Below are positions 8,418 to 18,634 of a stretch of DNA of 64,000 nucleotides, one piece after another. The stretch comes from Roseococcus microcysteis (GTDB lineage: Bacteria > Pseudomonadota > Alphaproteobacteria > Acetobacterales > Acetobacteraceae). Position numbers and translations under genes: made by a program. Below the pieces are notes generated by a model that was not told the DNA's origin, made no database searches, and saw only the letters and a program-made list of their open reading frames with translations. How positions within the stretch are numbered: position 1 is the stretch's first letter; each line of letters opens with the position of its first letter. The stretch covers positions 4,144,011 to 4,208,010 of the forward strand of contig NZ_CP061718.1 in assembly GCF_014764365.1 (NCBI RefSeq). The letters are read 5' to 3'.

Positions 8418-9202
8418 TGATCACCCCCGCCGACCTCGCGCTGCTGGAGGCCCTGCCGGTGCTGGCCTTCCACGCCGCGCTGGTCTTCTGCCGCATGGGG
8501 GCGGCGGTGATGCTGCTGCCGGGCCTGGGCGAATCCGAAATCCCCATGACGCAGCGCCTGGCGCTGGGCGTGCTGCTGGTCTTCGTGCTGACCCCGGTGC
8601 TGAGCCCCGAGCTGCCGCCCTTGCCGGACCAGGTCGCGGCCCTGGCCCTGCTGGTCGCGGTGGAGGTGCTGGTCGGCGCCTGGATCGGACTTTGCGCGCG
8701 CTTCGTGGCCCTGGCCCTGGCCCAGGCGGGGCAGGTCATCGCGCTGATGATGGGCCTCGCCTCGCCCTTGCAGGGCGACCAGTTCCTGGGCAGCAGCGTG
8801 ACGGCGCCGGCGCGCATGCTGGGCCTGCTGACGGCGGCGCTGTTCCTGGCCACGGGCCTCTACGAGGTGCCGCTGCGGGCGCTGGCCGGCAGCTATGCCA
8901 CGCTGCCGCCCGGGCAGCCGCTGCCGATGGGCGATGCCGCCGAATTGCTGACGCGCTTCGTGGCCGGCGTGCTGGCGGTGGCCATGCAGCTGGCCGCGCC
9001 CTTCGTGCTGGCGGCCATCTTCTTCAACGCGGCCATGGGGCTGCTGGCGCGCGTCGCGCCGCAGTTGCAGGTCTTCGTCGTCGCCGCCCCCGCGCAGCTG
9101 CTGGGCGGCTTCCTGCTGCTGATCCTGCTGATGCCCGCTTTCTTCCACGCCTGGTGGCGCGCCACGAATGAGGCGCTGTCCCGCCTGCCCGGCCTGGGCT
9201 GA
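8417..9202 (+). CDS. fliR: Flagellar export apparatus protein FliR
   Basis: A 261-residue polytopic membrane protein of the export gate. It shows the early FCRMGAAVMLLPGLGE motif and the central QAGQVIALMMGLA region, and ends with the hydrophobic QLLGGFLLLILLMPAF helix. The frame is open upstream, but the ATG overlapping the fliQ stop gives the expected FliR length and N terminus. flhB follows after three bases. Confidence 0.95.
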   Translation: MITPADLALLEALPVLAFHAALVFCRMGAAVMLLPGLGESEIPMTQRLALGVLLVFVLTPVLSPELPPLPDQVAALALLVAVEVLVGAWIGLCARFVALALAQAGQVIALMMGLASPLQGDQFLGSSVTAPARMLGLLTAALFLATGLYEVPLRALAGSYATLPPGQPLPMGDAAELLTRFVAGVLAVAMQLAAPFVLAAIFFNAAMGLLARVAPQLQVFVVAAPAQLLGGFLLLILLMPAFFHAWWRATNEALSRLPGLG

Positions 9203-9205
9203 GCC

Positions 9206-10264
9206 ATGGCCGAGGACGAGGAAGGCGGTGGCGAACGCACGGAAGAGGCCTCCGCCCGCAAATTGCAGAAGGCGGCGCAGGAAGGCCAGGTGGCCCTCTC
9301 GCGCGAGGCGGTGCAGTTCACCACGCTGCTGGTCGCCTCCCTCGGCGCCGCCATCATGCTGCCGGGGCGCGTGGCGGAGCTTGCGGCTGCGATGGCCGGG
9401 GGCTTCGCGCGCGCGCATGAGCTCGACACCGGCTGGGCGGCGCGGGAATGGGGCTGGCTGTTCTTCCATCTGGCCTGGCCGGTGGCCGGGGCGGCCATCC
9501 TGGGCGCCGTGCTGGCCACGCTGTTGCAGACGCGCGCCGCGCTGAACTTCAAGTCCATGGCGCCGAACCTCGCCAAGCTCTCGCCCATGAAGGGCTTCGG
9601 GCGGATGTTCGGCAAGGACGGGCTGATGGAGTTCCTCCGCACCCTGCTCAAGATGCTCATCGTCATGGCCGCGCTCTGGTTCGTGGCGCGGGATTTGCCG
9701 GGGCTTTCCACGCTGATCGAGGCGCCGCCGGGCGCCCTGTTCGGCGCGGCGGGGCAGGGGGTGGCGCGGCTGCTGGCGGCGACGCTCGCCGCCTTCGCCC
9801 TGCTGGCGCTGGCCGACATCCTGTGGGTGCGTCACCGCCACCTCGAACAGCTGAAGATGACCAAGCAGGAGGTGAAGGACGAGGCGAAGGAAAGCGAGGG
9901 CGACCCCGCGATCCGCGGCCGCATGCGCCAGCTTCGCCAATCCAAGGGCCGCGCGCGCATGATGGCGGCCGTGCCCAAGGCCGCCGTCATCATCACCAAC
10001 CCCACCCATTATGCCGTTGCCCTGGCCTATGACCCCGGCCAGTCTGCCGCGCCCAAGGTGGTGGCGAAGGGGGTGGATGCCATGGCGGCCCGCATCCGGG
10101 AGGTGGCGAAGGAGGCGGGCGTGCCCATCATGGCCGACCCCCCGCTGGCGCGCGCGCTGTACCGGCTCGACCTCGACGCCGAAATCCCCGCCCAGCATTG
10201 GGACGCGGTGGCGCGCATCATCGCCCTCGTCATGCGGCGCGCGGGCGGGGCGGCCGCGCGGTGA
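9206..10264 (+). CDS. flhB: Flagellar export switch protein FlhB
   Basis: A 352-residue protein that gates the flagellar export apparatus and switches substrate specificity. The cytoplasmic N-terminal segment ERTEEASARKLQKAAQEGQV is typical. Four hydrophobic segments follow, then the basic linker and the autocleavage site NPTH within VIITNPTHYAVALAYD, needed for the rod/hook to filament switch. The stop overlaps the GTG start of the downstream kinase gene (GTGA), so the kinase is probably co-expressed with late export genes. Confidence 0.96.
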   Translation: MAEDEEGGGERTEEASARKLQKAAQEGQVALSREAVQFTTLLVASLGAAIMLPGRVAELAAAMAGGFARAHELDTGWAAREWGWLFFHLAWPVAGAAILGAVLATLLQTRAALNFKSMAPNLAKLSPMKGFGRMFGKDGLMEFLRTLLKMLIVMAALWFVARDLPGLSTLIEAPPGALFGAAGQGVARLLAATLAAFALLALADILWVRHRHLEQLKMTKQEVKDEAKESEGDPAIRGRMRQLRQSKGRARMMAAVPKAAVIITNPTHYAVALAYDPGQSAAPKVVAKGVDAMAARIREVAKEAGVPIMADPPLARALYRLDLDAEIPAQHWDAVARIIALVMRRAGGAAAR

Positions 10265-11694
10265 AGGGCATGGTGGCCCCGGGCGCGCTGCTGGACGCGC
10301 TGCCCCAGCCGCTCGCCCTGCTCGATGCGCGGGGGGAGCTGCTGGCCGCCAACCCCCCCTTCCGCGCCCAGCTGGAGGGTTTCGCCCCCGGCTGCAAGGC
10401 CTGGGACCTGCTGCCCGAGGCGGCCGAGGCGCTGGCGGCCGGGCTGCGCGGCACGCCGGGGCGGGTCGGCATCGCGCGGCTGTCCGTCTCGCTCGCCATC
10501 ACCCCCTGCGCGCGGGGCGTGCTGCTGGCCCTGACCCCCACGGGCGATGGGCAGGATGAGCGGCTTGCGCTGCTGGGGCGGCTCGCGGGCGGCATCGCGC
10601 ATGACTTCAACAATTTGCTGGGCGTGATCCTGGGGGCCGCCGCCGCCGCCCGCGTGGCGCCCCTGCCGGACGAGGTCGCCGTCGAGGTCGCGGCCATCGA
10701 GGCGGCGGCCGAGCGGGGGGCCGCGCTGGTGCGCCAATTGCTCGCCTTCGCGCGGCAGCAGGTGCTGGCCCCGCGCAGCGTGGCGCTGAACGACACGGTG
10801 ATGCAGTTCGTGCGCCTGCTGCCGCGGCTGATGGGGCCGGGCATCACGGTCGAGATGCATCTCGAACAGCCCTCGCGCCACATCCTGGTGGACCCCGACC
10901 AATGGTCGCGCGTGCTGCTGAACCTGGCCGTGAACGCGCGGGAGGCGATGGGGGCAAGGGGGCGCCTCACCTTCACCACCGGAAGGCGCCTCGTGCTGGC
11001 GGACGAGATCGCGGCCGGCGAAGTGCTGCCGCCCGGCCGCTACGTCACGCTGGAGCTGCGCGACACCGGCCCCGGCATCCCGCCCGAGGTGCTGCCCCGC
11101 ATCTTCGAGCCCTTCTATTCCACCAAGCTCGAATCCGGCGGCACCGGGCTGGGCCTCGCCACCGTGCAGGGCATCGTGGGCCAGTCGGGCGGGCGGATCG
11201 AGGTGGAATGCCCGCCCGAGGGCGGCACCCTCTTCCGCATCCTGCTGCCCCGCGCGGAGCCGCCGGCCGAAGCCTCCGCGGAGGCCGCGCCCACGCTCCC
11301 CTTCCCGGAACCTGTGGTGGCACACCCCGCCGGCCCCATCCTGCTTGTGGATGACGAGCGCACCTTGCTGCGCGTCGCCGCGCTGACGCTGACCCAGGCC
11401 GGGTATGAGGTGTTGTCGCAGGAGGATTCGCAGGATGCGCTGGACGCCATCCGCGAGGGGCTGCGGCCCGTCCTGCTGGTCACCGACGTGGCGATGCCGG
11501 GGCTGGACGGGCTGGAACTGGCCCGCGCCGCGCGCGCCGTGCAGCCGGACCTGCCGGTTCTGCTGCTGTCGGGCTATTCGGCGGCCTCGGTCGGCGGCGC
11601 GCCGGAGCGCGAGGGCTTCGCCTTCCTGGCCAAGCCCTTCACCCCCGAGGCGCTGTGCGCCGCCGTCGCCGCGCGGATCGCAGCCTCTGGTTGA
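10261..11694 (+). CDS. cckA: CckA-like hybrid sensor histidine kinase, soluble
   Basis: A 477-residue hybrid kinase: PAS-like region (about 8-100), HisKA domain with phospho-acceptor His114 in GGIAHDFNNLL, HATPase_c domain with N box NLAVNARE, G1 DTGPGIPPE and G2 GGTGLGLATVQG, then a receiver domain with VDDE and phospho-acceptor Asp409 in LLVTDVAMPG. The GIAHDFNNLL H box is that of CckA, which feeds phosphate to CtrA through ChpT. Unlike Caulobacter CckA there are no membrane helices and only one PAS-like region, so this could be a shortened CckA or a related kinase. GTG at 10261 overlaps the flhB stop; ATG at 10270 is the alternative start. Confidence 0.7.
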   Translation: MKGMVAPGALLDALPQPLALLDARGELLAANPPFRAQLEGFAPGCKAWDLLPEAAEALAAGLRGTPGRVGIARLSVSLAITPCARGVLLALTPTGDGQDERLALLGRLAGGIAHDFNNLLGVILGAAAAARVAPLPDEVAVEVAAIEAAAERGAALVRQLLAFARQQVLAPRSVALNDTVMQFVRLLPRLMGPGITVEMHLEQPSRHILVDPDQWSRVLLNLAVNAREAMGARGRLTFTTGRRLVLADEIAAGEVLPPGRYVTLELRDTGPGIPPEVLPRIFEPFYSTKLESGGTGLGLATVQGIVGQSGGRIEVECPPEGGTLFRILLPRAEPPAEASAEAAPTLPFPEPVVAHPAGPILLVDDERTLLRVAALTLTQAGYEVLSQEDSQDALDAIREGLRPVLLVTDVAMPGLDGLELARAARAVQPDLPVLLLSGYSAASVGGAPEREGFAFLAKPFTPEALCAAVAARIAASG

Positions 11695-11724
11695 GGGGGC
11701 CGCCCGCGCGCAACCGGGTCTTCC

Positions 11725-11753
11725 TTGCGACTCACCGGGTCCCGGCACATAGT
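11725..11753 (+). promoter_or_regulatory. Probable sigma-70-type promoter of recA
   Basis: TTGCGA and CATAGT are separated by 17 bases, about 57 bases before the recA start. A CCGGGTC heptamer occurs on both sides of the -35 box (11714-11720 and 11735-11741) and might be an operator. I see no GTTC-N7-GTTC SOS box of the alphaproteobacterial LexA type in this gap. Confidence 0.45.
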
Positions 11754-11810
11754 GTCTGACCCGAATTTGCCCGGCCAGAACCGCCGGGCGTGACCCAAGG
11801 ATGAAGCCAG

Positions 11811-12837
<1,027 letters not shown>

Positions 12838-12848
<11 letters not shown>

Positions 12849-14004
12849 CCCCTTCCTGCCCGGCCCCGCGATCCGCATCGCGGGGAGGGCAGGGGGGCCT
12901 CTTTCCGGCCTGAGCTTCGCCGCCAAGGATCTGTTTGACGTGGCCGGCCACCCCACGGGCGGCGGCAACCCGGATTGGGCGGCGCATTGTCCGGTTCCGG
13001 ACCGTCATGCCTGGGCGGTGCAGGCGCTGCTGGATGCGGGCGCCGACCTCGTGGGCAAGACCGTCACCGATGAGGTCTCGCTCGGCATCCTGGGCGAGAA
13101 CGCCTTCGACGGCACGCCGCTGAACCCCGCCGCACCCGGGCATGTGCCGGGGGGTTCCTCCTCCGGCTCGGCGAGTGCCGTGGCGCAGGGGCTGTGCGAC
13201 ATCGCGCTGGGCACGGATACGGGCGGCAGCGTGCGCGTCCCTTCCAGCTTTTGCGGGCTTTATGGCATCCGCCCCACCCATGGGCGGCTGGACCTGAGCG
13301 GCATGCTGCCCCAGGCGCCCAGCTCCGACACCACGGGCTGGTTCGCGCGGGATGCCGGCACCTTCGCGCGGGCCAGCGCGGTGCTGCTGCAGGAGGCGAT
13401 CCCGGACGCGCTGCCCACGCGGCTGATCATCGCCACCGACGCTTTCGGCTTCGCGGAGCCTGACACCGCCGCCGCGCTGCAACCCCTGCTGGACCGGCTG
13501 AAGGCCCTGCTGCCCGATTGGCGCGAGGATGTGCTGGCGCCGGGCGGCCTCACCGCCTGGGCCCGCGCCCAGCGCACGCTGCAGCCCGTCGAGGCCTGGG
13601 AGACCTTCCGCCCCTGGGTCGAGACGCACAACCCGCGCATGGCCTTCTCGGTCGCGCGCGGGCTGGTGCTGGGGGCCGCCACGCCGGAAGCGGAGCGCAA
13701 CTGGGCCGCCATGGTGCGGCAGGAGGCGCGCGGGCGGCTCCGGCACCTGCTGCCGCCGGGCACCATCCTCGCCATGCCGACCACGCCCTTCCCGGCGCCG
13801 AAGGCCGGGCTGCCGCTGCCGGCGCTGGGGCCCATCCGTGACGCCATATTGGGCCTCTGCGCGCATGGGGGGCTGGCGGGGCACCCGCAGATCAGCATTC
13901 CCGGCAGCCTCGCCGATGGCCGCCCGGTGGGCCTCTCCCTGCTGGCCGCACGCGGGGCCGATGCGCTGCTGGTCCGCACCGCCCTTGCTTTGGAGAAGGC
14001 CTGA
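12838..14004 (+). CDS. Amidase signature-family hydrolase
   Basis: A 388-residue amidase with the Ser-cis-Ser-Lys triad visible: Lys in FAAKDLFDV, the glycine/serine-rich [13 protein letters not shown], and the nucleophile region [13 protein letters not shown]. These enzymes cleave amide or ureido bonds of small molecules. The shorter start ([10 protein letters not shown]) was chosen; ATG at 12826 is also possible. It overlaps recA upstream and the AtzH-like gene downstream (TGATG). The AtzH-like partner suggests a ureido or carbamoyl substrate as in the AtzE and HpxZ systems, but the substrate is not readable here. Confidence 0.85.
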
Positions 14005-14399
14005 TGGAGTTGAACATCCCCGAGGTGGTGGAGGAAATCCGCGCCCTCTTCGAACGCTACGAACAGGCGCTGATCGACAAGGATGTGGAGGTGCTGGACG
14101 CCACCTTCTGGAACAGCCCGCTCACCATTCGCGCCGCCATCCATGAGAATGGCTATGGCTTCGACGAAATCCATGCCCATCGCGTGCGCCGCCCGCCCGG
14201 CCCGGGCATCAAGCTGGCGCGCCGCCGCGTGGTGATCACCACCTTCGGGCGGGACATGGCGACCGTGCATCTCGAATTCGACATGCGCGGCCGCGACATG
14301 CCCGCCCGCCAGAGCCAGACCTGGGTGCGCTTCCCCGATGTGGGCTGGAAGGTGGTGCTGGCGCAGGTCTCCGTCACGGAATCCACGCCAGCCTTTTGA
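14004..14399 (+). CDS. AtzH/HpxZ-like protein (DUF3225, NTF2-like fold)
   Basis: A 131-residue single-domain protein beginning [21 protein letters not shown], with ATFWNSPLTIRAAIHENGYG and a C-terminal QTWVRFPDVGWKVVLAQVS. This matches the DUF3225 NTF2/SnoaL-like family that accompanies AtzE-type amidases and oxalurate-pathway amidohydrolases. Its start overlaps the amidase stop, so the two are very likely translated together. Its molecular role (structural or catalytic partner) is not established by the sequence. Confidence 0.75.
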   Translation: MELNIPEVVEEIRALFERYEQALIDKDVEVLDATFWNSPLTIRAAIHENGYGFDEIHAHRVRRPPGPGIKLARRRVVITTFGRDMATVHLEFDMRGRDMPARQSQTWVRFPDVGWKVVLAQVSVTESTPAF

Positions 14400-14406
14400 G
14401 GGGCGC

Positions 14407-15384
14407 TCAGGCCCCCGCGACGATCCCCAGCTGCCGCGCCGCGCCGCCCCACTTCTCCGCGAATTCACGGATGAAGGCGGTGTAGGCCTCGCCCGTCACG
14501 GGCGGGTTGGGCGCGTAATTGGCCAGCTGCTCCAGCCGCGCCGTCACATTGGGCGTGGCCATGGCGGCGACCGAGGCCTCGGTCAGCTTCGTGGCGATGT
14601 CGGCGGGCAGGCCGCGCGGGCCCGACAGCCCGGCCCAGGTGGTGTTGGTCAGCACCGGCATGCCCTGTTCCGCGAAGGTCGGGATGTCAGGGAAGGCCGG
14701 GATGCGCGCGGGGGTGGACAGCGCCAGCACCCGCACCTGCCCGTCGCGGATCATGCCCGTGTTGGTGGTGATGGGGTCGAACATGCTCTCGATGCGCCCG
14801 CCCAGCAGGTCCGCGAGGCCGGCCGCACTGCCGCGATAGGGGACGTGGTCCATGTTGGGCAGGTTCATCTGGCGCGACATCACCTCGCCCATCAGATGCG
14901 TGCCCGAGCCGATGCCGGAGGAGCCGTAGCGGATGGGCCCGCGCCGCGCGGCCTCGATGTAGTCGGCCAGCGTGCGGATGGGGCTGTCGCTCTTCACCAT
15001 CAGCAGATTGGCGCTTTCGGCCAGCAAGGCGAGGTGGGTGAAGCTGTCCACCACATTATAGGCCAGGTTCGGATAGGTGCCGTAGGCCACGCCGAAGGGC
15101 GAGGAATGGCTCATCACCAAAGTGTAGCCATCGGGCGCCGCCTGGGCGGCCAGGTTCGCCCCAAGTGTGCCGCCGGCGCCGGCGCGGTTTTCCACCACCA
15201 CCGACTGGCCGATGCGCGGCGTCAGCTCGGCGGCCAGCAGGCGCGCCATGGTGTCGGCGAAGCCGCCGGGCGGGAAGGTCGAGATCAGGCGGACGGGCCC
15301 GCGGGCCGGCCAGGCGGATTGCGCCAAAGCGGGTGCGGCGAGGGGAAGGGCGGCGCCCCCCAGGATCAGTTGACGGCGAAACAT
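14407..15384 (-). CDS. Bug/TctC-family solute-binding receptor (orphan)
   Basis: A 325-residue periplasmic receptor with an export signal ([20 protein letters not shown]) and the family segments [18 protein letters not shown] and [20 protein letters not shown]. The second half has [12 protein letters not shown] and [14 protein letters not shown], classical Bug motifs. No TctA or TctB lies nearby, as for most Bug receptors, which are often orphans. It converges with the amidase/AtzH pair at a 7-base gap, so it may bind a related amide or carboxylate; that is a guess from position. Confidence 0.88.
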   Translation of the reverse strand: MFRRQLILGGAALPLAAPALAQSAWPARGPVRLISTFPPGGFADTMARLLAAELTPRIGQSVVVENRAGAGGTLGANLAAQAAPDGYTLVMSHSSPFGVAYGTYPNLAYNVVDSFTHLALLAESANLLMVKSDSPIRTLADYIEAARRGPIRYGSSGIGSGTHLMGEVMSRQMNLPNMDHVPYRGSAAGLADLLGGRIESMFDPITTNTGMIRDGQVRVLALSTPARIPAFPDIPTFAEQGMPVLTNTTWAGLSGPRGLPADIATKLTEASVAAMATPNVTARLEQLANYAPNPPVTGEAYTAFIREFAEKWGGAARQLGIVAGA

Positions 15385-15405
15385 GAGGCACTCTCCAGCG
15401 AACAT

Positions 15406-15424
15406 CTGCCCAGGGGGTGGGCAG
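15406..15424. repeat. Perfect 7-bp palindrome upstream of the orphan Bug gene
   Basis: CTGCCCA and TGGGCAG arms flank a GGGGG loop. It lies about 22 bases before the Bug receptor start and about 110 bases before alaS. It could be an operator for the receptor gene or a leader hairpin. No matching regulator gene is adjacent. Confidence 0.4.
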
Positions 15425-15535
15425 AACCCGGCCCGTGGGCGGTCAGGCACAGGATGTCTGCAAGGGCCGTGCCGCGCCTCCCCCACTTTGAGGGGCAACT
15501 TGAGGGGAAACCGGCACCACGCTACAGCACGCAGC

Positions 15536-18178
15536 ATGAGCAGCAGCAACGACATCCGCGCCACCTTCCTCGGCTATTTCGCCCGCCATGGCCACGCCGT
15601 GGTCGAGAGCAGCCCCTTGGTGCCGCGCAACGACCCCACGCTGATGTTCGCCAATTCCGGCATGGTGCAGTTCAAGAACGTGTTCACGGGGGCCGAGCGC
15701 CGCCCCTACAGCACCGCCACCACCGCGCAGAAATGCGTGCGCGCGGGCGGCAAGCACAATGACCTGGACAATGTGGGCTACACCGCCCGCCACCACACCT
15801 TCTTCGAGATGCTGGGGAATTTCTCCTTCGGCGACTATTTCAAGGAACAGGCGATCGAACACGCCTGGACGCTGATCACCAAGGACTTCGCGCTGCCGAA
15901 GGACAAGCTGCTGGTCACCGTCTATTCCGAGGACGAGCAGGCGGCCGGCTTCTGGCGCAAGATCGCGGGGCTGCCCGACAGCCGCATCATCCGCATCCCG
16001 ACCGATGACAATTTCTGGCGCATGGGCGACACCGGCCCCTGCGGCCCGTGCAGCGAGATCTTCTACGACCACGGCGACAAGATTCCCGGCGGCCCCCCCG
16101 GCAGCCCCGATGAGGATGGCGACCGCTTCATCGAGATCTGGAACCTCGTCTTCATGCAGTTCCTGGAGGAGCCGAAGGGCACGCGCAACCCGCTGCCCCG
16201 CCCCTCCATTGACACCGGCATGGGGCTGGAGCGCTTCGCCGCCATCCTGCAGGGCAAGCACGACAACTACGACACGGACACCTTCCGCGCGATCATCCTG
16301 GAGAGCGCGCATCTGACCGGGCAGGAGCCGGACGGCGCCTTCCGTGCCTCGCACCGCGTGGTGGCGGACCATCTGCGCGCCGGCGCCTTCCTGATGGCCG
16401 ATGGGGTGCTGCCCTCCAATGAGGGCCGCGGCTATGTGCTCCGCCGCATCCTGCGCCGCGCCATGCGCCACGCGCACATGATGGGCGCCGCGCAGCCCCT
16501 GCTGCACCGCCTCTTCCCGGTGCTGGAGCGGCAGATGGCGGCCGCCTATCCCGAGCTGTCCCGCGCCGCTTCCCTCATCACCGAGACCTTCCAGCTGGAG
16601 GAGACGCGCTTCCGCTCCCTGCTGGAACGCGGCCTGCATCTGCTGGAGGGCGAGAAGGAGAAGCTGGGCGAAGGCCAGCCCTTGCCGGGCGACGTCGCCT
16701 TCCGCCTCTACGACACCTATGGCTTCCCGCTGGACCTGACGCAGGACGCACTCCGCGCCGAGGGCCGCGCGGTGGATGTGGCTGGCTTCGAGGCCGCCAT
16801 GGCCGAGCAGAAGCAGCGCGCCCGCGCCGCCTGGGCCGGCAGCGGCGAGGCCGCCACCGAGACCGTCTGGTTCGACGTGAAGGAGAAGGTCGGCGCCACC
16901 GAATTCCTCGGCTACAGCACCGAGCGCGCGGAGGGCACCATCACCGCCATCCTGGCCGGCGGCTCGCCCGTCAATTCCGTGGCGGTGGGGCGTGAGGTGG
17001 CGGTCATCCTCAACCAGACCCCCTTCTATGGCGAGAGCGGCGGCCAGCAGGGCGATGCGGGCGTGATCCGCGCGGGCGATGCCGTCATCCGCATCCGCGA
17101 CACGCAGAAGAAGCTGGGCGACCTGTTCGTGCATCTCGGCGTCGTCGAGCAGGGCGACGTGAATGTGGGCATGGCCGTGGTGGCGGAGGTGGACCATGAG
17201 CGCCGCTCCGCCATCCGCGCGCACCATTCCGCCACCCACCTGCTGCACGAGGCACTGCGCCGGCGCCTCGGCACCCATGTGGCCCAGAAGGGCTCGCTGG
17301 TGGCGCCCGACCGGCTGCGCTTCGACGTGTCCCAGCCCACGCCCATCCCGGCCGAGGATTTGGCCTGGGTCGAGGCCGAGGTGAATGCCCGCATCCGCGA
17401 GAATGCCGAGGTCACCACGCGCCTCATGACGCCAGAGGCCGCGGTGGCCGAGGGCGCGATGGCCCTCTTCGGCGAGAAATATGGCGAGGAGGTCCGCGTC
17501 GTCGCCATGGGCCGCGACGAGGCGGCGACCGAACGCGGCGGCCACTACTCCATCGAACTCTGCGGCGGCACCCATGTGCGCCGCACCGGCGATATCGGCT
17601 TGCTGCGCCTGGTGGCCGAGGGCGCGGTCAGCGCCGGCGTGCGCCGCGTGGAGGCGGTGACCGGCGCGGCAGCCCTGGCCGTGGTCGAAGCCGAGGCGCG
17701 GCTGCTGCGCGAGGCGGCGCTGGCCCTGAAGGTCACGCCCGCCGACCTGCCCGCCCGCGTGGCCACGCTCATCGAGGAGCGCCGCAAGCTGGAGCGCGAC
17801 CTCGCCGAGACGCGGAAGAAGCTCGCCACCGGCAGCAGCGCCGAGATCGAGGTGGTGGGCGGGCTGCGCGTGGCGCTGCGCGACATGGGCGATGTGCCCG
17901 GCCGCGAACTCAAGGGCCTCGCCGAGGCCATCCTGAAGTCCGGTGCCGCCGACGTGGCCGCGCTGGTGTCCAATGAGGGCGGCAAGGCCAGCATCGTGGT
18001 CGGCGTGGGCGAGGTGGCCAAGGGCCGCGCCGATGCGGTCGCGCTGGTGCGCGCGGCCTCGGGCGCGGTCGGCGGCAAGGGCGGCGGCGGGCGGCCCGAG
18101 ATGGCCCAGGCCGGCGGGCCCGATGGCGACAAGCTGGAGGACGCGCTGGCCGCCATCAAGGCCGCGCTGGCCGGCTGA
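15536..18178 (+). CDS. alaS: Alanine--tRNA ligase
   Basis: An 880-residue class II synthetase that charges tRNA(Ala). The catalytic core starts [19 protein letters not shown] with motif 1 [17 protein letters not shown]. The editing domain carries the zinc-binding HHSATHLL and the later CGGTH (in [13 protein letters not shown]). The C-terminal region is the glycine-rich C-Ala domain ending in [16 protein letters not shown]. The ATG at 15536 gives the usual N terminus; the frame is open farther upstream. recA, alaS and icd on one segment is common in alphaproteobacteria. Confidence 0.97.
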   Translation: MSSSNDIRATFLGYFARHGHAVVESSPLVPRNDPTLMFANSGMVQFKNVFTGAERRPYSTATTAQKCVRAGGKHNDLDNVGYTARHHTFFEMLGNFSFGDYFKEQAIEHAWTLITKDFALPKDKLLVTVYSEDEQAAGFWRKIAGLPDSRIIRIPTDDNFWRMGDTGPCGPCSEIFYDHGDKIPGGPPGSPDEDGDRFIEIWNLVFMQFLEEPKGTRNPLPRPSIDTGMGLERFAAILQGKHDNYDTDTFRAIILESAHLTGQEPDGAFRASHRVVADHLRAGAFLMADGVLPSNEGRGYVLRRILRRAMRHAHMMGAAQPLLHRLFPVLERQMAAAYPELSRAASLITETFQLEETRFRSLLERGLHLLEGEKEKLGEGQPLPGDVAFRLYDTYGFPLDLTQDALRAEGRAVDVAGFEAAMAEQKQRARAAWAGSGEAATETVWFDVKEKVGATEFLGYSTERAEGTITAILAGGSPVNSVAVGREVAVILNQTPFYGESGGQQGDAGVIRAGDAVIRIRDTQKKLGDLFVHLGVVEQGDVNVGMAVVAEVDHERRSAIRAHHSATHLLHEALRRRLGTHVAQKGSLVAPDRLRFDVSQPTPIPAEDLAWVEAEVNARIRENAEVTTRLMTPEAAVAEGAMALFGEKYGEEVRVVAMGRDEAATERGGHYSIELCGGTHVRRTGDIGLLRLVAEGAVSAGVRRVEAVTGAAALAVVEAEARLLREAALALKVTPADLPARVATLIEERRKLERDLAETRKKLATGSSAEIEVVGGLRVALRDMGDVPGRELKGLAEAILKSGAADVAALVSNEGGKASIVVGVGEVAKGRADAVALVRAASGAVGGKGGGGRPEMAQAGGPDGDKLEDALAAIKAALAG

Positions 18179-18180
18179 AA

Positions 18181-18196
18181 CCCGCCTCTCGGCGGG
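18181..18196 (+). terminator. Short GC hairpin after alaS
   Basis: CCCGCC-TCTC-GGCGGG lies directly after the alaS stop. The stem is perfect but no T tract follows, so it may be a weak terminator or only an mRNA 3'-end stabiliser. Confidence 0.4.
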
Positions 18197-18253
18197 GCGG
18201 CCTGAAACCCGGCTCCGGTCCGGCGCGTTCCCTCTGCTGTAGAGGGCAAAGCC

Positions 18254-18634
18254 ATGACCGGAACGAACGATCTGCCGCGACATAACGACCCGACGGAGAT
18301 CAATCCCCGTCCGCGTCCCACGGCGGCCGCCACCGCGGCCCCCAATGTGACGCATCTGCGCCGCGACATCGAGGCGGGGGCGACGGGCGACAAGCTGCCG
18401 ATGCTGGACCCCGCCGCCTCGCCGCTCGGCACGGATGACGAGGCGGGCGGCACCTCCCCCACCACCGCCGAGGTCACGGCCGCCCGCGCGGCGGAACGCG
18501 GCCCCGAGAGCGCCTCGCGCGGGGTGGGCGGCAGGACGGGGCCCAACCCGGCGCGCGTGCCGCTGCTGCTGGCGCTGGTGGTGCTGCTGGCGGGGACGGC
18601 GCTGTATTTCTCCTTCACGACGCCCTGGTGGTGA
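18254..18634 (+). CDS. Hypothetical protein with C-terminal membrane anchor
   Basis: A 126-residue protein I cannot assign. Residues 1-100 are polar, low in hydrophobic residues and rich in Ala, Thr, Pro and Arg, so probably disordered. Residues 102-120 (VPLLLALVVLLAGTALYFS) form one membrane helix, ending TTPWW. This is tail-anchored topology with the N terminus likely cytoplasmic. An AGAGGG ribosome-binding site precedes the ATG. The 3' end overlaps the convergent NADH dehydrogenase gene by 20 bases. Confidence 0.65.
   Translation: MTGTNDLPRHNDPTEINPRPRPTAAATAAPNVTHLRRDIEAGATGDKLPMLDPAASPLGTDDEAGGTSPTTAEVTAARAAERGPESASRGVGGRTGPNPARVPLLLALVVLLAGTALYFSFTTPWW

Noticed and set aside
7712..10198. 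828-residue minus-strand frame opposite fliQ-fliR-flhB
   Set aside because: Low-complexity His/Arg/Gln-rich translation typical of antisense shadows; the plus-strand flagellar genes are unmistakable.
11695..11810. LexA/SOS box upstream of recA
   Set aside because: Only one GAAC half-site occurs; no second half at the required distance.
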